Below, in pieces: positions 1 to 5,284 of a stretch of DNA of 5,311 nucleotides. The stretch is taken from contig JAGNPU010000163.1 of NCBI GenBank assembly GCA_017989485.1, positions 1-5,311 of the forward strand. The letters run 5' to 3'. Each line of letters opens with the position of its first letter. The stretch's first letter is position 1. The notes beneath the pieces are model-generated. The model did not search any database. It was given only the letters and a program-made list of their open reading frames with translations, and had not been told where the DNA came from. Both the position numbers and the translations under genes were made by a program. The stretch is from Neisseriaceae bacterium. Lineage in GTDB: Bacteria > Pseudomonadota > Gammaproteobacteria > Burkholderiales > Neisseriaceae.

Positions 1-981
1 GCCGTAAACCAACAGCAAATTGCCGCCGCGCGCGCAACCATTGCCGATATTTTGCAAGGTCGCGATCATCGTTTATTGGTGGTGTGCGGCCCGTGTTCGA
101 TTCACGACACCAAAGCGGCCTTGGCCTATGCCCAAAAGTTGGCCGTCTTGGCAGAAGCATTAAAAGACCAGCTGTACATTGTGATGCGGGTGTATTTTGA
201 AAAACCCCGCACCACCGTCGGTTGGAAGGGCTTGATTAACGACCCCCACATGGATGGCTCGTTTGACGTGGCCACCGGCCTACACATTGCCCGCGAGCTG
301 CTGTTGCAGCTGACCGAAATGGGCCTGCCCTTGGCCACAGAGGCGTTAGACCCAAATAGCCCACAATATCTGGGCGATTTATTCAGCTGGTCGGCCATTG
401 GTGCCCGCACCACCGAGTCGCAAACCCACCGCGAAATGGCGTCTGGCCTATCGATGCCGGTTGGGTTTAAAAACGGCACCGACGGCAGTCTGGCCACGGC
501 GATTAACGCCCTGCGCGCAGCGTCTATGCCACACCGCTTCATGGGGATTAACCAGGCGGGGCAGGTGTGCCTGTTGCAAACCCAGGGCAACCCCAATGGC
601 CACGTGATTTTGCGCGGCGGCAAAACCCCTAACTACGGTCAGGAAGACGTACAGGCGTGCGAAACCCAAATGCAGGCCGCCGGCCTACGGCCTTCGTTAA
701 TGGTAGATTGCAGCCATGGCAACTCAAATAAAGACTATCGCCGTCAGGTGCCGGTGGCACAGTCGGTGGTGGCGCAAATATTGGCCGGCAACCGCTCCAT
801 CAGCGGGGTGATGTTGGAAAGCCATTTATCGGCCGGCAATCAGTCCTCTGAGCAACCTCGTGCCGACATGCAGTACGGCGTGTCGGTGACCGACGCCTGC
901 ATTGATTGGGACACAACCGAAGCGCTGTTGCGTGAGATGCACGCTGGCTTGAACGGTGCGCTGGCGCAGCGTTTGCCTTAG
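1..981 (+). CDS. aroF: 3-deoxy-7-phosphoheptulonate (DAHP) synthase, tyrosine-sensitive AroF type, 5' truncated
   Basis: Condenses phosphoenolpyruvate and erythrose 4-phosphate to DAHP, the first step of the shikimate pathway to aromatic amino acids; cytoplasmic. The reading frame is open from base 1, so the gene starts outside the window; 326 residues are present. By remembered alignment to the 356-residue E. coli AroF, about 30 N-terminal residues are missing and the C-terminus ends at the same place. Visible family signatures (window residue numbers) are GPCSIHD with metal-ligand Cys32, the KPRTTVGWKG substrate loop, GARTTESQ, GFKNGTDG, DCSHGNS with His239, LESHL with Glu273 and TDAC with Asp298, the four metal ligands of type I enzymes. 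DPNSPQYLGD and the TQGNPNGH stretch match AroF rather than AroG or AroH. The Pro and Gln corresponding to AroF 148 and 152, linked to tyrosine feedback, are kept (118 and 122). A TTG at 52 is not the start. The gene is followed directly by a terminator, so it is not co-transcribed with the next gene. Confidence 0.95.
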   Translation, partial: AVNQQQIAAARATIADILQGRDHRLLVVCGPCSIHDTKAALAYAQKLAVLAEALKDQLYIVMRVYFEKPRTTVGWKGLINDPHMDGSFDVATGLHIARELLLQLTEMGLPLATEALDPNSPQYLGDLFSWSAIGARTTESQTHREMASGLSMPVGFKNGTDGSLATAINALRAASMPHRFMGINQAGQVCLLQTQGNPNGHVILRGGKTPNYGQEDVQACETQMQAAGLRPSLMVDCSHGNSNKDYRRQVPVAQSVVAQILAGNRSISGVMLESHLSAGNQSSEQPRADMQYGVSVTDACIDWDTTEALLREMHAGLNGALAQRLP

Positions 982-1002
982 GCGGATTGCCAAACCCTAG
1001 AG

Positions 1003-1033
1003 AAGCCCCGGGCTGACAGCCTGGGGCTTTTTT
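1003..1033 (+). terminator. Rho-independent terminator of aroF
   Basis: A GC-rich stem begins with AAGCCCC at 1003 and closes with GGGGCTT ending at 1029. It has about 12 pairs including one G-T wobble, with a three-base loop at 1015-1017. A run of six T (1028-1033) follows or overlaps the base of the stem. It lies 21 bases after the aroF stop and separates aroF from the accessory operon. Confidence 0.92.
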
Positions 1034-1109
1034 GTGGGCGTTGGGTTTGCGGTGCCTAGACAATCTTGGTCTGTGTGTGGGCTTCATGCCACAGATACGC
1101 TAATTAAAA

Positions 1110-1123
1110 TGCATGCACATGCA
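1110..1123. promoter_or_regulatory. Probable MarR operator 1 (TGCAT-N4-ATGCA inverted repeat)
   Basis: A perfect 5+5 inverted repeat, TGCAT GCAC ATGCA, lies 6 bases upstream of the TTGACA -35 box of the frnE-like gene. The same inverted repeat with the same 4-base spacing occurs in front of the marR gene (3084-3097). Read in matching orientation, both sites fit ATGCATGNNNATGCAA. A MarR dimer footprint of roughly 20-30 bp centred here would reach the -35 box, so repression by steric overlap is possible, but the upstream position would also suit activation. Assignment to the local MarR protein is an inference from the duplicated site. Confidence 0.68.
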
Positions 1124-1129
1124 AATAAA

Positions 1130-1157
1130 TTGACAAGAGGTGATTAGGGCTCATAAA
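1130..1157 (+). promoter_or_regulatory. Putative sigma70 promoter of the frnE-SMR-SMR-deaminase operon
   Basis: A consensus -35 box TTGACA (1130-1135) is followed after 16 bp by CATAAA (1152-1157), a 4/6 match to the -10 consensus. Transcription would begin near 1163-1165, giving a short leader of about 27 bases before the ATG at 1191, too short for a riboswitch. A second weaker possibility is a -10-like TAAAAT at 1105-1110 that touches the operator, but it lacks a good -35 box. Confidence 0.55.
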
Positions 1158-1160
1158 GTA

Positions 1161-1170
1161 TATGTACATA
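1161..1170. repeat. 10-bp perfect palindrome TATGTACATA at the predicted transcription start
   Basis: TATGTACATA is its own reverse complement and sits at the expected start of the operon transcript, 20 bases before the first gene. It could be a second protein-binding site or chance in an AT-rich leader. No second copy was noticed in the window, which makes a binding role uncertain. Confidence 0.3.
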
Positions 1171-1178
1171 CAACAAAA

Positions 1179-1185
1179 AAGGAGG
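1179..1185 (+). promoter_or_regulatory. Ribosome binding site fixing the frnE-like start
   Basis: AAGGAGG is a near-perfect anti-16S match, 5 bases before the ATG at 1191, and decides against the longer open frame that begins at 1140. Confidence 0.85.
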
Positions 1186-1190
1186 CCGAA

Positions 1191-1790
1191 ATGGCTGAAG
1201 TTACGGTTTATGCAGACTATGTTTGCCCTTACTGCCTGTTGGCCGAGCAATCGTTGCTTGCCGCGATTGGCGAGCGCGACATCAGCATCCGCTGGCGCGC
1301 TTTTGAGCTACGGCCTGACCCTGTGCCGACGCTGCGGCCGGAAGACGATTATCTGCAAACGGTTTGGCGGCAGTCGGTTTACCCAATGGCCAAGCAAATG
1401 GGGGTGCCCATCCAGCTGCCGACGCTGTCACCACAGCCCAGAACGGATAAGGCGTTTGAGTTGTTGGCCATGGCCGAGGACCAGGGTTTGGCGCACGCCT
1501 ATTCTATGAGGCTGTTGCGCGCTTTTTTCCAAGAGGATCGCGACATAGGTCAGGTCAATGTTTTGGTTGAGTTGGCTGCCGAGGTTGGGCTGGACCCGGC
1601 TGCAGCAAGGCAGGCCCTAGAACAGGGTATTTATACGGCACGGCATCAGGAAGCGCTGCGTCATGCCCGAGAGGAACGGGTGATCACGTCGGTGCCGACG
1701 CTGGTGATTGGGGAGCAAGTCTTTCAGGGCGTGCCGTCTGTGGCTAAGCTGCAGCAGGCGATTGCCCTGCTTGATGAGGCGTTGGATTAG
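1191..1790 (+). CDS. FrnE-like DsbA-family thiol-disulfide oxidoreductase (cytoplasmic)
   Basis: A 199-residue thioredoxin-fold protein of the DsbA/FrnE family. The redox motif CPYC is at residues 12-15, right after the first beta strand (VTVYADYV). A helical insertion domain occupies about 50-160 and includes QSVYPMAKQMGV and RAFFQEDRDIG, both typical of FrnE proteins. The fold then returns with ITSVPTLVIGEQVFQGVPS, where Pro169 is the expected cis-proline next to the active site. There is no signal peptide, so it should work in the cytoplasm, unlike periplasmic DsbA. The ATG at 1191 is chosen because AAGGAGG (1179-1185) lies 5 bases upstream; an in-frame ATG at 1140 has no such site and would add 17 non-homologous residues. 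FrnE relatives usually have CPWC; Tyr replaces Trp here. It is the first gene of a + strand operon, 47 bases ahead of the first SMR gene. Its client or small-molecule substrate is unknown; glutathione-dependent isomerase chemistry is an alternative. Confidence 0.88.
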   Translation: MAEVTVYADYVCPYCLLAEQSLLAAIGERDISIRWRAFELRPDPVPTLRPEDDYLQTVWRQSVYPMAKQMGVPIQLPTLSPQPRTDKAFELLAMAEDQGLAHAYSMRLLRAFFQEDRDIGQVNVLVELAAEVGLDPAAARQALEQGIYTARHQEALRHAREERVITSVPTLVIGEQVFQGVPSVAKLQQAIALLDEALD

Positions 1791-1837
1791 GCCTTGGGGT
1801 CATGCGTTAGTGCTTTATCTTTTGAAATGAGGTGATT

Positions 1838-2158
1838 ATGAGTTGGTTTTATTTAGGTATTGCGGTGGTGTTTGAGGTGGCCGTGGCCATGTCTGCCGGC
1901 AGGGCGCAGGGGTTTACTCGGCTAGGCTGGACGGTGGCGACGTTGGTCAGTGGCATTGTCGCCACTTATTTTCTCAGTCTGGCCCTGCTGAGCTTTGATG
2001 TCGGCGTCGGCTATGCGATCTGGACGGCCAGTGCCGGCGTAGGGATTGTGGTGTTAAATGCCTGGCTGTTTGGCCAGCATTTAACGCTCAGAAAGGCTTT
2101 TGGTATTTTCATGATTATTGGTGGCGTGGTCGGCTTACAGCTGAGTGGGTCGATATAG
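1838..2158 (+). CDS. SMR-family efflux subunit, first of a tandem pair
   Basis: A 106-residue inner-membrane protein with four hydrophobic segments (about 3-20, 30-51, 56-78, 86-104), the size and layout of small multidrug resistance transporters such as EmrE and SugE/Gdx. The essential membrane glutamate is Glu13 in helix 1, and the helix 3 signature YAIW is at 59-62. SMR proteins exchange protons for cationic compounds as dimers. The start at 1838 has GAGG (1829-1832) 5 bases upstream. The positive charges (Arg22, Arg28, Arg85, Lys86) all fall on the loops joining helices 1-2 and 3-4, and none on the other face. The positive-inside rule therefore predicts both ends outside the cytoplasm. 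The residues after Trp62 read TASAG instead of the usual small-G-x-G pattern. The next gene, 49 bases on, encodes a different SMR protein of opposite charge bias, so a heterodimer is likely. Substrate unknown; quaternary ammonium or guanidinium-type cations are possibilities. Confidence 0.9.
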   Translation: MSWFYLGIAVVFEVAVAMSAGRAQGFTRLGWTVATLVSGIVATYFLSLALLSFDVGVGYAIWTASAGVGIVVLNAWLFGQHLTLRKAFGIFMIIGGVVGLQLSGSI

Positions 2159-2207
2159 CTCAGGCGCCTGTTGGTGAGCGTATTTTTAAAGCAGAAAGGA
2201 TGTGGCT

Positions 2208-2576
2208 ATGGGGGTTCAGGCGAATAAGGGTGATGGTAAAGGACGTGCGTGGGTGATGCTGTTGCTCGCAGGGGTGTTTGAAATAGGCTATGCCTTGAGC
2301 GTGGGCGGCAGCCAGGCTTTTACCGTACTGGGCTGGTCGTTGGCAGCCGTTGTTTTGTTTTTGTTGACGCTTTATTTTCTCAGCGTGGCGTTAAGGATGA
2401 TTGATGTCGGTATTGGTTATGCCGTATGGGCCGGCATCGGTGCCATCGGTGCCGCTGTGTTTGGCAGCATTTTGTTGGCCCAGCCGCTGACGGGGGCTAA
2501 GGCTTTTTGGTTGGCGGTCATTATTGCCGGCGTCGTGTGGTTAAAGCTGGCAGACAGTGCCAAACACGAGGTGTGA
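2208..2576 (+). CDS. SMR-family efflux subunit, second of a tandem pair (SugE/Gdx-like)
   Basis: A 122-residue SMR protein with helices at about 14-32, 41-62, 67-90 and 98-115. Helix 1 carries the essential glutamate, Glu25, in LLLAGVFEIGYAL. Helix 3 has YAVWAGIGAIGAAVFG (71-86), close to SugE/Gdx and with the full W-x-G-x-G motif that the first subunit lacks. It has a polar N-terminal extension of about 12 residues (Lys7, Lys11, Arg13). Positive charges on the face with both termini number six (Lys7, Lys11, Arg13, Arg63, Lys113, Lys119), against one (Lys98) on the other, predicting both ends in the cytoplasm, the reverse of its neighbour. The ATG at 2208 is chosen because AAAGGA (2195-2200) is 7 bases upstream; the in-frame GTG at 2202 is too close to it. 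The stop overlaps a possible ATG of the deaminase frame at 2576. It probably pairs with the upstream gene product as an antiparallel heterodimer. Confidence 0.9.
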   Translation: MGVQANKGDGKGRAWVMLLLAGVFEIGYALSVGGSQAFTVLGWSLAAVVLFLLTLYFLSVALRMIDVGIGYAVWAGIGAIGAAVFGSILLAQPLTGAKAFWLAVIIAGVVWLKLADSAKHEV

Positions 2577-2583
2577 TGATCAT

Positions 2584-2592
2584 AAGGGGAGG
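2584..2592 (+). promoter_or_regulatory. Ribosome binding site favouring the 2600 start of the deaminase
   Basis: The purine run AAGGGGAGG ends 7 bases before the ATG at 2600. A second GGAGG (2593-2597) is only 2 bases away and probably not used. The rival ATG at 2576, overlapping the SMR stop, has only a weak GAGG at 2568-2571. Confidence 0.6.
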
Positions 2593-2599
2593 GGAGGCT

Positions 2600-3076
2600 A
2601 TGACTGAAGAGAGGGTACGCTATGCGCCGTTAATGCGGGACGTCGTGGGATTCTCGCTGTCACACGTACAGGCAGGCGGTATACCGTTTGCGGCCTATGT
2701 CGTCGACGCTAGAGGAAGGGTGTTGGGCCGCGGGGTGAACCGTGTTCGCCAGCATCATGACCCAACCGCACACGCGGAAGTGGAGGCCATACGTCAGGCC
2801 TGCCGCAATCATCAGGTGTCTGTCTTGCATGGGGCAACGCTTTTGGCGTCCGGCGAGCCCTGTGCGCTTTGCTATCTGAGTGCGCTTTATGCGGGCGTGT
2901 CGCACATTTTGTTTGCAGTGGATAGGGATGAGGTGGCCGCGCATGGCTTTGATTACCGCAATACCTATCGGCTATTCCAACAGGATCCGTTGCTGTGGTC
3001 TGCGCTCAGGATCAGAAAGCTTGCTGTGGTGGAAGGCTTAGACCCGTTTCGGGCATTTCAGCAGACATTACCTTGA
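2600..3076 (+). CDS. Guanine-deaminase-like zinc nucleobase/nucleoside deaminase
   Basis: A 158-residue member of the cytidine deaminase fold superfamily, closest to the bacterial GuaD branch by eye; cytoplasmic and soluble. The zinc site is clear: HAE at 58-60 (His58 ligand, Glu60 proton shuttle) and PCALC at 87-91 (Cys88 and Cys91 ligands). DPTAHAEVEAIRQAC is nearly the same as in B. subtilis GuaD, and Asn47 sits where GuaD's base-contacting Asn is expected. The C-terminal GLDPFRAF resembles the GuaD tail. A likely difference is GFDY (116-119), where I recall GFDD in GuaD, with the second Asp implicated in catalysis, so guanine may not be the substrate. An ATG at 2576 would add 8 residues with stop-start overlap, but 2600 has the better ribosome site. 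The gene is tightly coupled to the SMR pair. The marR promoter begins at its stop codon. Deamination of another purine, pterin or triazine-like ring is an alternative. Confidence 0.85.
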   Translation: MTEERVRYAPLMRDVVGFSLSHVQAGGIPFAAYVVDARGRVLGRGVNRVRQHHDPTAHAEVEAIRQACRNHQVSVLHGATLLASGEPCALCYLSALYAGVSHILFAVDRDEVAAHGFDYRNTYRLFQQDPLLWSALRIRKLAVVEGLDPFRAFQQTLP

Positions 3077-3103
3077 TTTAAGTTGCATAGCCATGCATAT
3101 GAT
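3073..3103 (+). promoter_or_regulatory. Putative marR promoter overlapping the deaminase stop
   Basis: A -35-like TTGATT (3073-3078), which contains the deaminase TGA stop, is followed after 19 bp by TATGAT (3098-3103), a 5/6 match to the -10 box. The 19-bp spacing is longer than ideal. The TGCAT-N4-ATGCA operator fills the spacer and abuts the -10 box, the usual arrangement for an autorepressed MarR gene. marR may also receive read-through from the operon, since no terminator separates it from the deaminase. Confidence 0.45.
3084..3097. promoter_or_regulatory. Probable MarR operator 2 (autoregulatory site)
   Basis: A perfect inverted repeat, TGCAT AGCC ATGCA, lies between the putative -35 and -10 boxes of marR and 47 bases before its start codon. 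It is the second copy of the element at 1110-1123, with identical arms and spacing. A protein bound here would block RNA polymerase, consistent with autorepression. The binding protein is inferred, not shown. Confidence 0.7.
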
Positions 3104-3144
3104 AAGATAGCCTCTTGATGGCGCAAGAAGAGGATGGATGTCTT

Positions 3145-3549
3145 ATGACAAAGCAAAGTGAATCATGGTTGACGCTGGTGAAGACGGTGGCCAATGTCGA
3201 GGTGGCGCTGGGCATGATGTTGCAGGACCAGCACGGCCTAGGCCTGACCGAATATCGTGCGCTGGCCGCCTTGGCGGGCTCAAGCAAGTCGGAGCTTCGC
3301 ATGCAAGAGCTGGCGTCGCACTTACAGCTTAACCAAAGCTCTATTTCACGCATGGTGGAGCGGCTAGAGCGAAGTGGGTTGACGATGCGGGATGTGTGCC
3401 CCGATGATAAGCGCGGGGTGTATGCCGTCTTGACCGAACAGGGGCGGGCGCGGCTAGTGAAAGCGCAGCCGGATTATCATACTGCCTTGGCCCAGTGCCT
3501 GGCAGCCCTTGACGTCGAAGCCGCGTGGCTGGTAAACAGCCTGGGCTGA
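3145..3549 (+). CDS. MarR-family winged helix-turn-helix transcriptional regulator
   Basis: A 134-residue MarR-type dimeric DNA-binding regulator. An N-terminal dimerisation helix (about 5-30) leads to GLTEYRALAALA. The winged helix follows: MQELASHLQL (first HTH helix, about 53-62), then NQSSISRMVERLERSGL as recognition helix (63-79), then a wing with the family signature DVCPDDKRGVYAVLTEQG (83-100), including Asp88 and Arg90. The C-terminal helix is rather short for the family. Cys85 lies in the wing. The start at 3145 is chosen because AGGA (3131-3134) is about 10 bases upstream and the protein then starts in the usual place; an in-frame ATG at 3118 has no ribosome site. MarR proteins usually repress efflux and stress genes and release DNA on ligand binding or Cys oxidation. 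Two copies of one inverted repeat, before its own gene and before the operon, make it the likely local regulator. The inducing compound is unknown. Confidence 0.92.
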   Translation: MTKQSESWLTLVKTVANVEVALGMMLQDQHGLGLTEYRALAALAGSSKSELRMQELASHLQLNQSSISRMVERLERSGLTMRDVCPDDKRGVYAVLTEQGRARLVKAQPDYHTALAQCLAALDVEAAWLVNSLG

Positions 3550-3571
3550 ATCGTGTCCTGGGCCAAGCAAT

Positions 3572-3598
3572 AAAAACCCCCTGAGTGAACTCAGGGGG
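3572..3598 (-). terminator. Rho-independent terminator of guaB, between convergent genes
   Basis: A 9-10 bp stem, CCCCCTGAG paired with CTCAGGGGG (3577-3598) around a TGAA loop, is followed on the - strand by TTTTTATT (complement of 3569-3576). This orientation fits the end of guaB, whose stop is 21 bases before the stem. On the + strand only two T (3602-3603) follow the G-run, so termination of marR here is probably weaker. Confidence 0.88.
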
Positions 3599-3618
3599 GG
3601 GTTAAACGCATGCGGCAA

Positions 3619-5079
3619 TTAACGTGCCGTATGGTAGTTAGGGGCTTCTTTGGTAATGGTCACGTCGTGCACGTGTGATTCGCTCATGCCGGCCGAGGTG
3701 ATTTCCACAAATTCCGCCTGTTCGTGCATGGTCGGAATGTCAGGGCAACCCAAATAGCCCATGCTCGAGCGCAAGCCGCCCACCAGTTGGTGGATGATTT
3801 GGGCAATCGGGCCTTTGTAGGCCACGCGGCCTTCAATGCCTTCAGGCACAAACTTGTCAGAAGACTCATTGTCTTGGAAGTAGCGGTCAGACGAGCCTTG
3901 GCTCATGGCGCCCAAAGAGCCCATGCCGCGGTAAGACTTGTACGAGCGGCCTTGGTACAGTTCGATTTCGCCAGGCGCTTCTTCGGTGCCGGCAAACATC
4001 CCGCCCAACATCACGCAGCTGGCGCCAGCGGCCAAGGCTTTGGCGATGTCGCCAGAGAAGCGAATGCCGCCGTCTGCAATCATGGGAATGCCCGTGCCTT
4101 TAAGGGCTTCAGACACGTTGTGGATGGCGGTTAGCTGGGGCACGCCCACGCCGGCAATAATCCGAGTGGTGCAAATCGAGCCAGGGCCAATGCCCACTTT
4201 CACGCCATCGGCGCCGGCTTCAGCCAAGGCTTTGGCGGCAGCGGCGGTGGCGATGTTGCCACCGATGACGTCGATGTTGGGGAAGTGTGTTTTCACCCAG
4301 CGTACGCGGTCAATCACGCCTTGGCTGTGGCCGTGGGCCGTGTCGACAATCACCACGTCTACGCCAGCCGCAGCCAGAGCGGCCACGCGGTCTTCTGTTT
4401 CCTTACCCACGCCGACGGCGGCACCCACGCGTAGACTGCCGTTGGTGTCTTTATTGGCGTTCGGGAATTCGCTGGTTTTCAAAATGTCTTTAACCGTGAT
4501 CAGGCCTTTAAGCTCCCACTGACCGTTCACGACAAGCACACGTTCTACCTTGTGTTGGTGCATGATTTCACGGGCTTCATCAATGCCAGTGCCTTCAGGC
4601 ACGGTCACCAATTGTGACCGTGGCGTCATAATAGACGCCACGGTTTGATCAAGTCGTTTTTCGAATCGCAAGTCACGGTTGGTGACGATGCCGACCACGG
4701 CGCCGTCTTCAATCACGGGCAAGCCGGAAATTTTGTGGCGGCGAGACAGGTCGATTAGGTCGCGCACCAACATATTGGGGGCAATGGTAATGGGCTCTTT
4801 GACAATGCCGCTTTCGTGGCGTTTGACTTTGGCCACTTCGCGCGCCTGTTGCTCAATGCTCATGTTTTTGTGGATGATGCCGATGCCACCTTCTTGTGCC
4901 AAAGCAATGGCCAAGCGGGCTTCCGTCACGGTGTCCATGGCGGCAGAAATAAGGGGAAGATTAAGCGAAATGTTGCGAGAGAGGGGGGTTTTTAAGCTGA
5001 CGTCACGAGGCAATACTTGGGAATGGGCTGGAACCAATAAAACGTCGTCGAACGTGTAGGCTTTTTCTATTATTCGCAT
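3619..5079 (-). CDS. guaB: Inosine-5'-monophosphate dehydrogenase
   Basis: Oxidises IMP to XMP with NAD+, the committed step of guanine nucleotide synthesis; a cytoplasmic tetramer/octamer. At 486 residues it has the normal bacterial length. The barrel begins with [16 protein letters not shown] and [15 protein letters not shown]. Two CBS domains are inserted at about 92-205 (Bateman module, a nucleotide-sensing region in bacterial IMPDH). The barrel resumes with the NAD-contact motif DTAHGHS (246-252). Next come the active-site loop [11 protein letters not shown] with catalytic Cys303, the phosphate motif ADGGIR (335-340), [14 protein letters not shown], and the flap with Arg399-Tyr400. The C-terminus ITKEAPNYH is typical of beta/gammaproteobacteria. 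The ATG at 5079 is the only family-consistent start, although no clear Shine-Dalgarno precedes it; a longer GTG frame from 5127 adds non-homologous residues. It converges with marR, so it is not part of the accessory operon. Everything needed for activity appears present. Confidence 0.97.
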   Translation of the reverse strand: MRIIEKAYTFDDVLLVPAHSQVLPRDVSLKTPLSRNISLNLPLISAAMDTVTEARLAIALAQEGGIGIIHKNMSIEQQAREVAKVKRHESGIVKEPITIAPNMLVRDLIDLSRRHKISGLPVIEDGAVVGIVTNRDLRFEKRLDQTVASIMTPRSQLVTVPEGTGIDEAREIMHQHKVERVLVVNGQWELKGLITVKDILKTSEFPNANKDTNGSLRVGAAVGVGKETEDRVAALAAAGVDVVIVDTAHGHSQGVIDRVRWVKTHFPNIDVIGGNIATAAAAKALAEAGADGVKVGIGPGSICTTRIIAGVGVPQLTAIHNVSEALKGTGIPMIADGGIRFSGDIAKALAAGASCVMLGGMFAGTEEAPGEIELYQGRSYKSYRGMGSLGAMSQGSSDRYFQDNESSDKFVPEGIEGRVAYKGPIAQIIHQLVGGLRSSMGYLGCPDIPTMHEQAEFVEITSAGMSESHVHDVTITKEAPNYHTAR

Positions 5080-5130
5080 GAGAAGGTACTTTCGTGTCAG
5101 AAGATGCGGGGGGTTGAATAATAGCACCGC

Positions 5131-5160
5131 ATTGTATCAAAGAATGGGGGGGTGTGGGAA
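5131..5160 (-). promoter_or_regulatory. Candidate guaB promoter
   Basis: On the - strand, TTCCCA (5155-5160) and TACAAT (5131-5136, a 5/6 -10 match) are separated by 18 bp, giving a leader of about 45 bases to the guaB ATG. A second -10-like TATTAT at 5118-5123 lies closer to the gene but has no good -35 box at normal spacing. No purine-box operator was recognised with confidence. Confidence 0.4.
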
Positions 5161-5259
5161 GAAAAATTTCTAGCGTGTGGCCATTTTGGCCTAGGCTGAA
5201 GGGTTTTATGCCGGCATTTTGGGCGCGTGAAGGGTAAAGCCTTTTGCTTGAAAAACCGC

Positions 5260-5265
5260 TACAAT
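5260..5265 (+). promoter_or_regulatory. Candidate -10 box for the gene at the right edge
   Basis: TACAAT matches the -10 consensus at 5 of 6 positions and would start transcription near 5272, just before a GGAG at 5274-5277. No convincing -35 box is seen at 16-18 bp. TTGCTT (5244-5249) is too close. This and the guaB promoter point away from each other in the intergenic region 5080-5284, which holds no coding frame I can support. Confidence 0.35.
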
Positions 5266-5284
5266 AAGGCATCGGAGTGATTTG

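Noticed and set aside
126..669. Open frames opposite or out of frame with aroF
   Set aside because: They overlap a highly conserved DAHP synthase and have no family features.
1034..1190. Guanidine or other riboswitch ahead of the SMR operon
   Set aside because: SMR operons of the Gdx kind often carry guanidine riboswitches, but no paired ACGR-loop hairpins or ykkC-like fold is visible, and the predicted leader is only about 27 bases.
2159..2190. Palindrome CAGGCGCCTG (2161-2170) and TTTTT between the two SMR genes, read as an internal terminator
   Set aside because: The palindrome has no loop of its own and the alternative outer stem is only four pairs (CTCA/TGAG), so a working terminator is not supported; the genes look co-transcribed.
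3724..5059. Long + strand open frames opposite guaB (3724-4134, 3938-4522, 4679-5059)
   Set aside because: They are antisense to a fully conserved guaB, have no recognisable motifs or ribosome sites, and reflect its codon bias.
5179..5217. Small hairpin GGCCA-TTT-TGGCC and palindrome ATGCCGGCAT in the guaB upstream region, as operators or a terminator
   Set aside because: The stem is five pairs without a T-run and neither element is repeated elsewhere, so chance is the simpler explanation.
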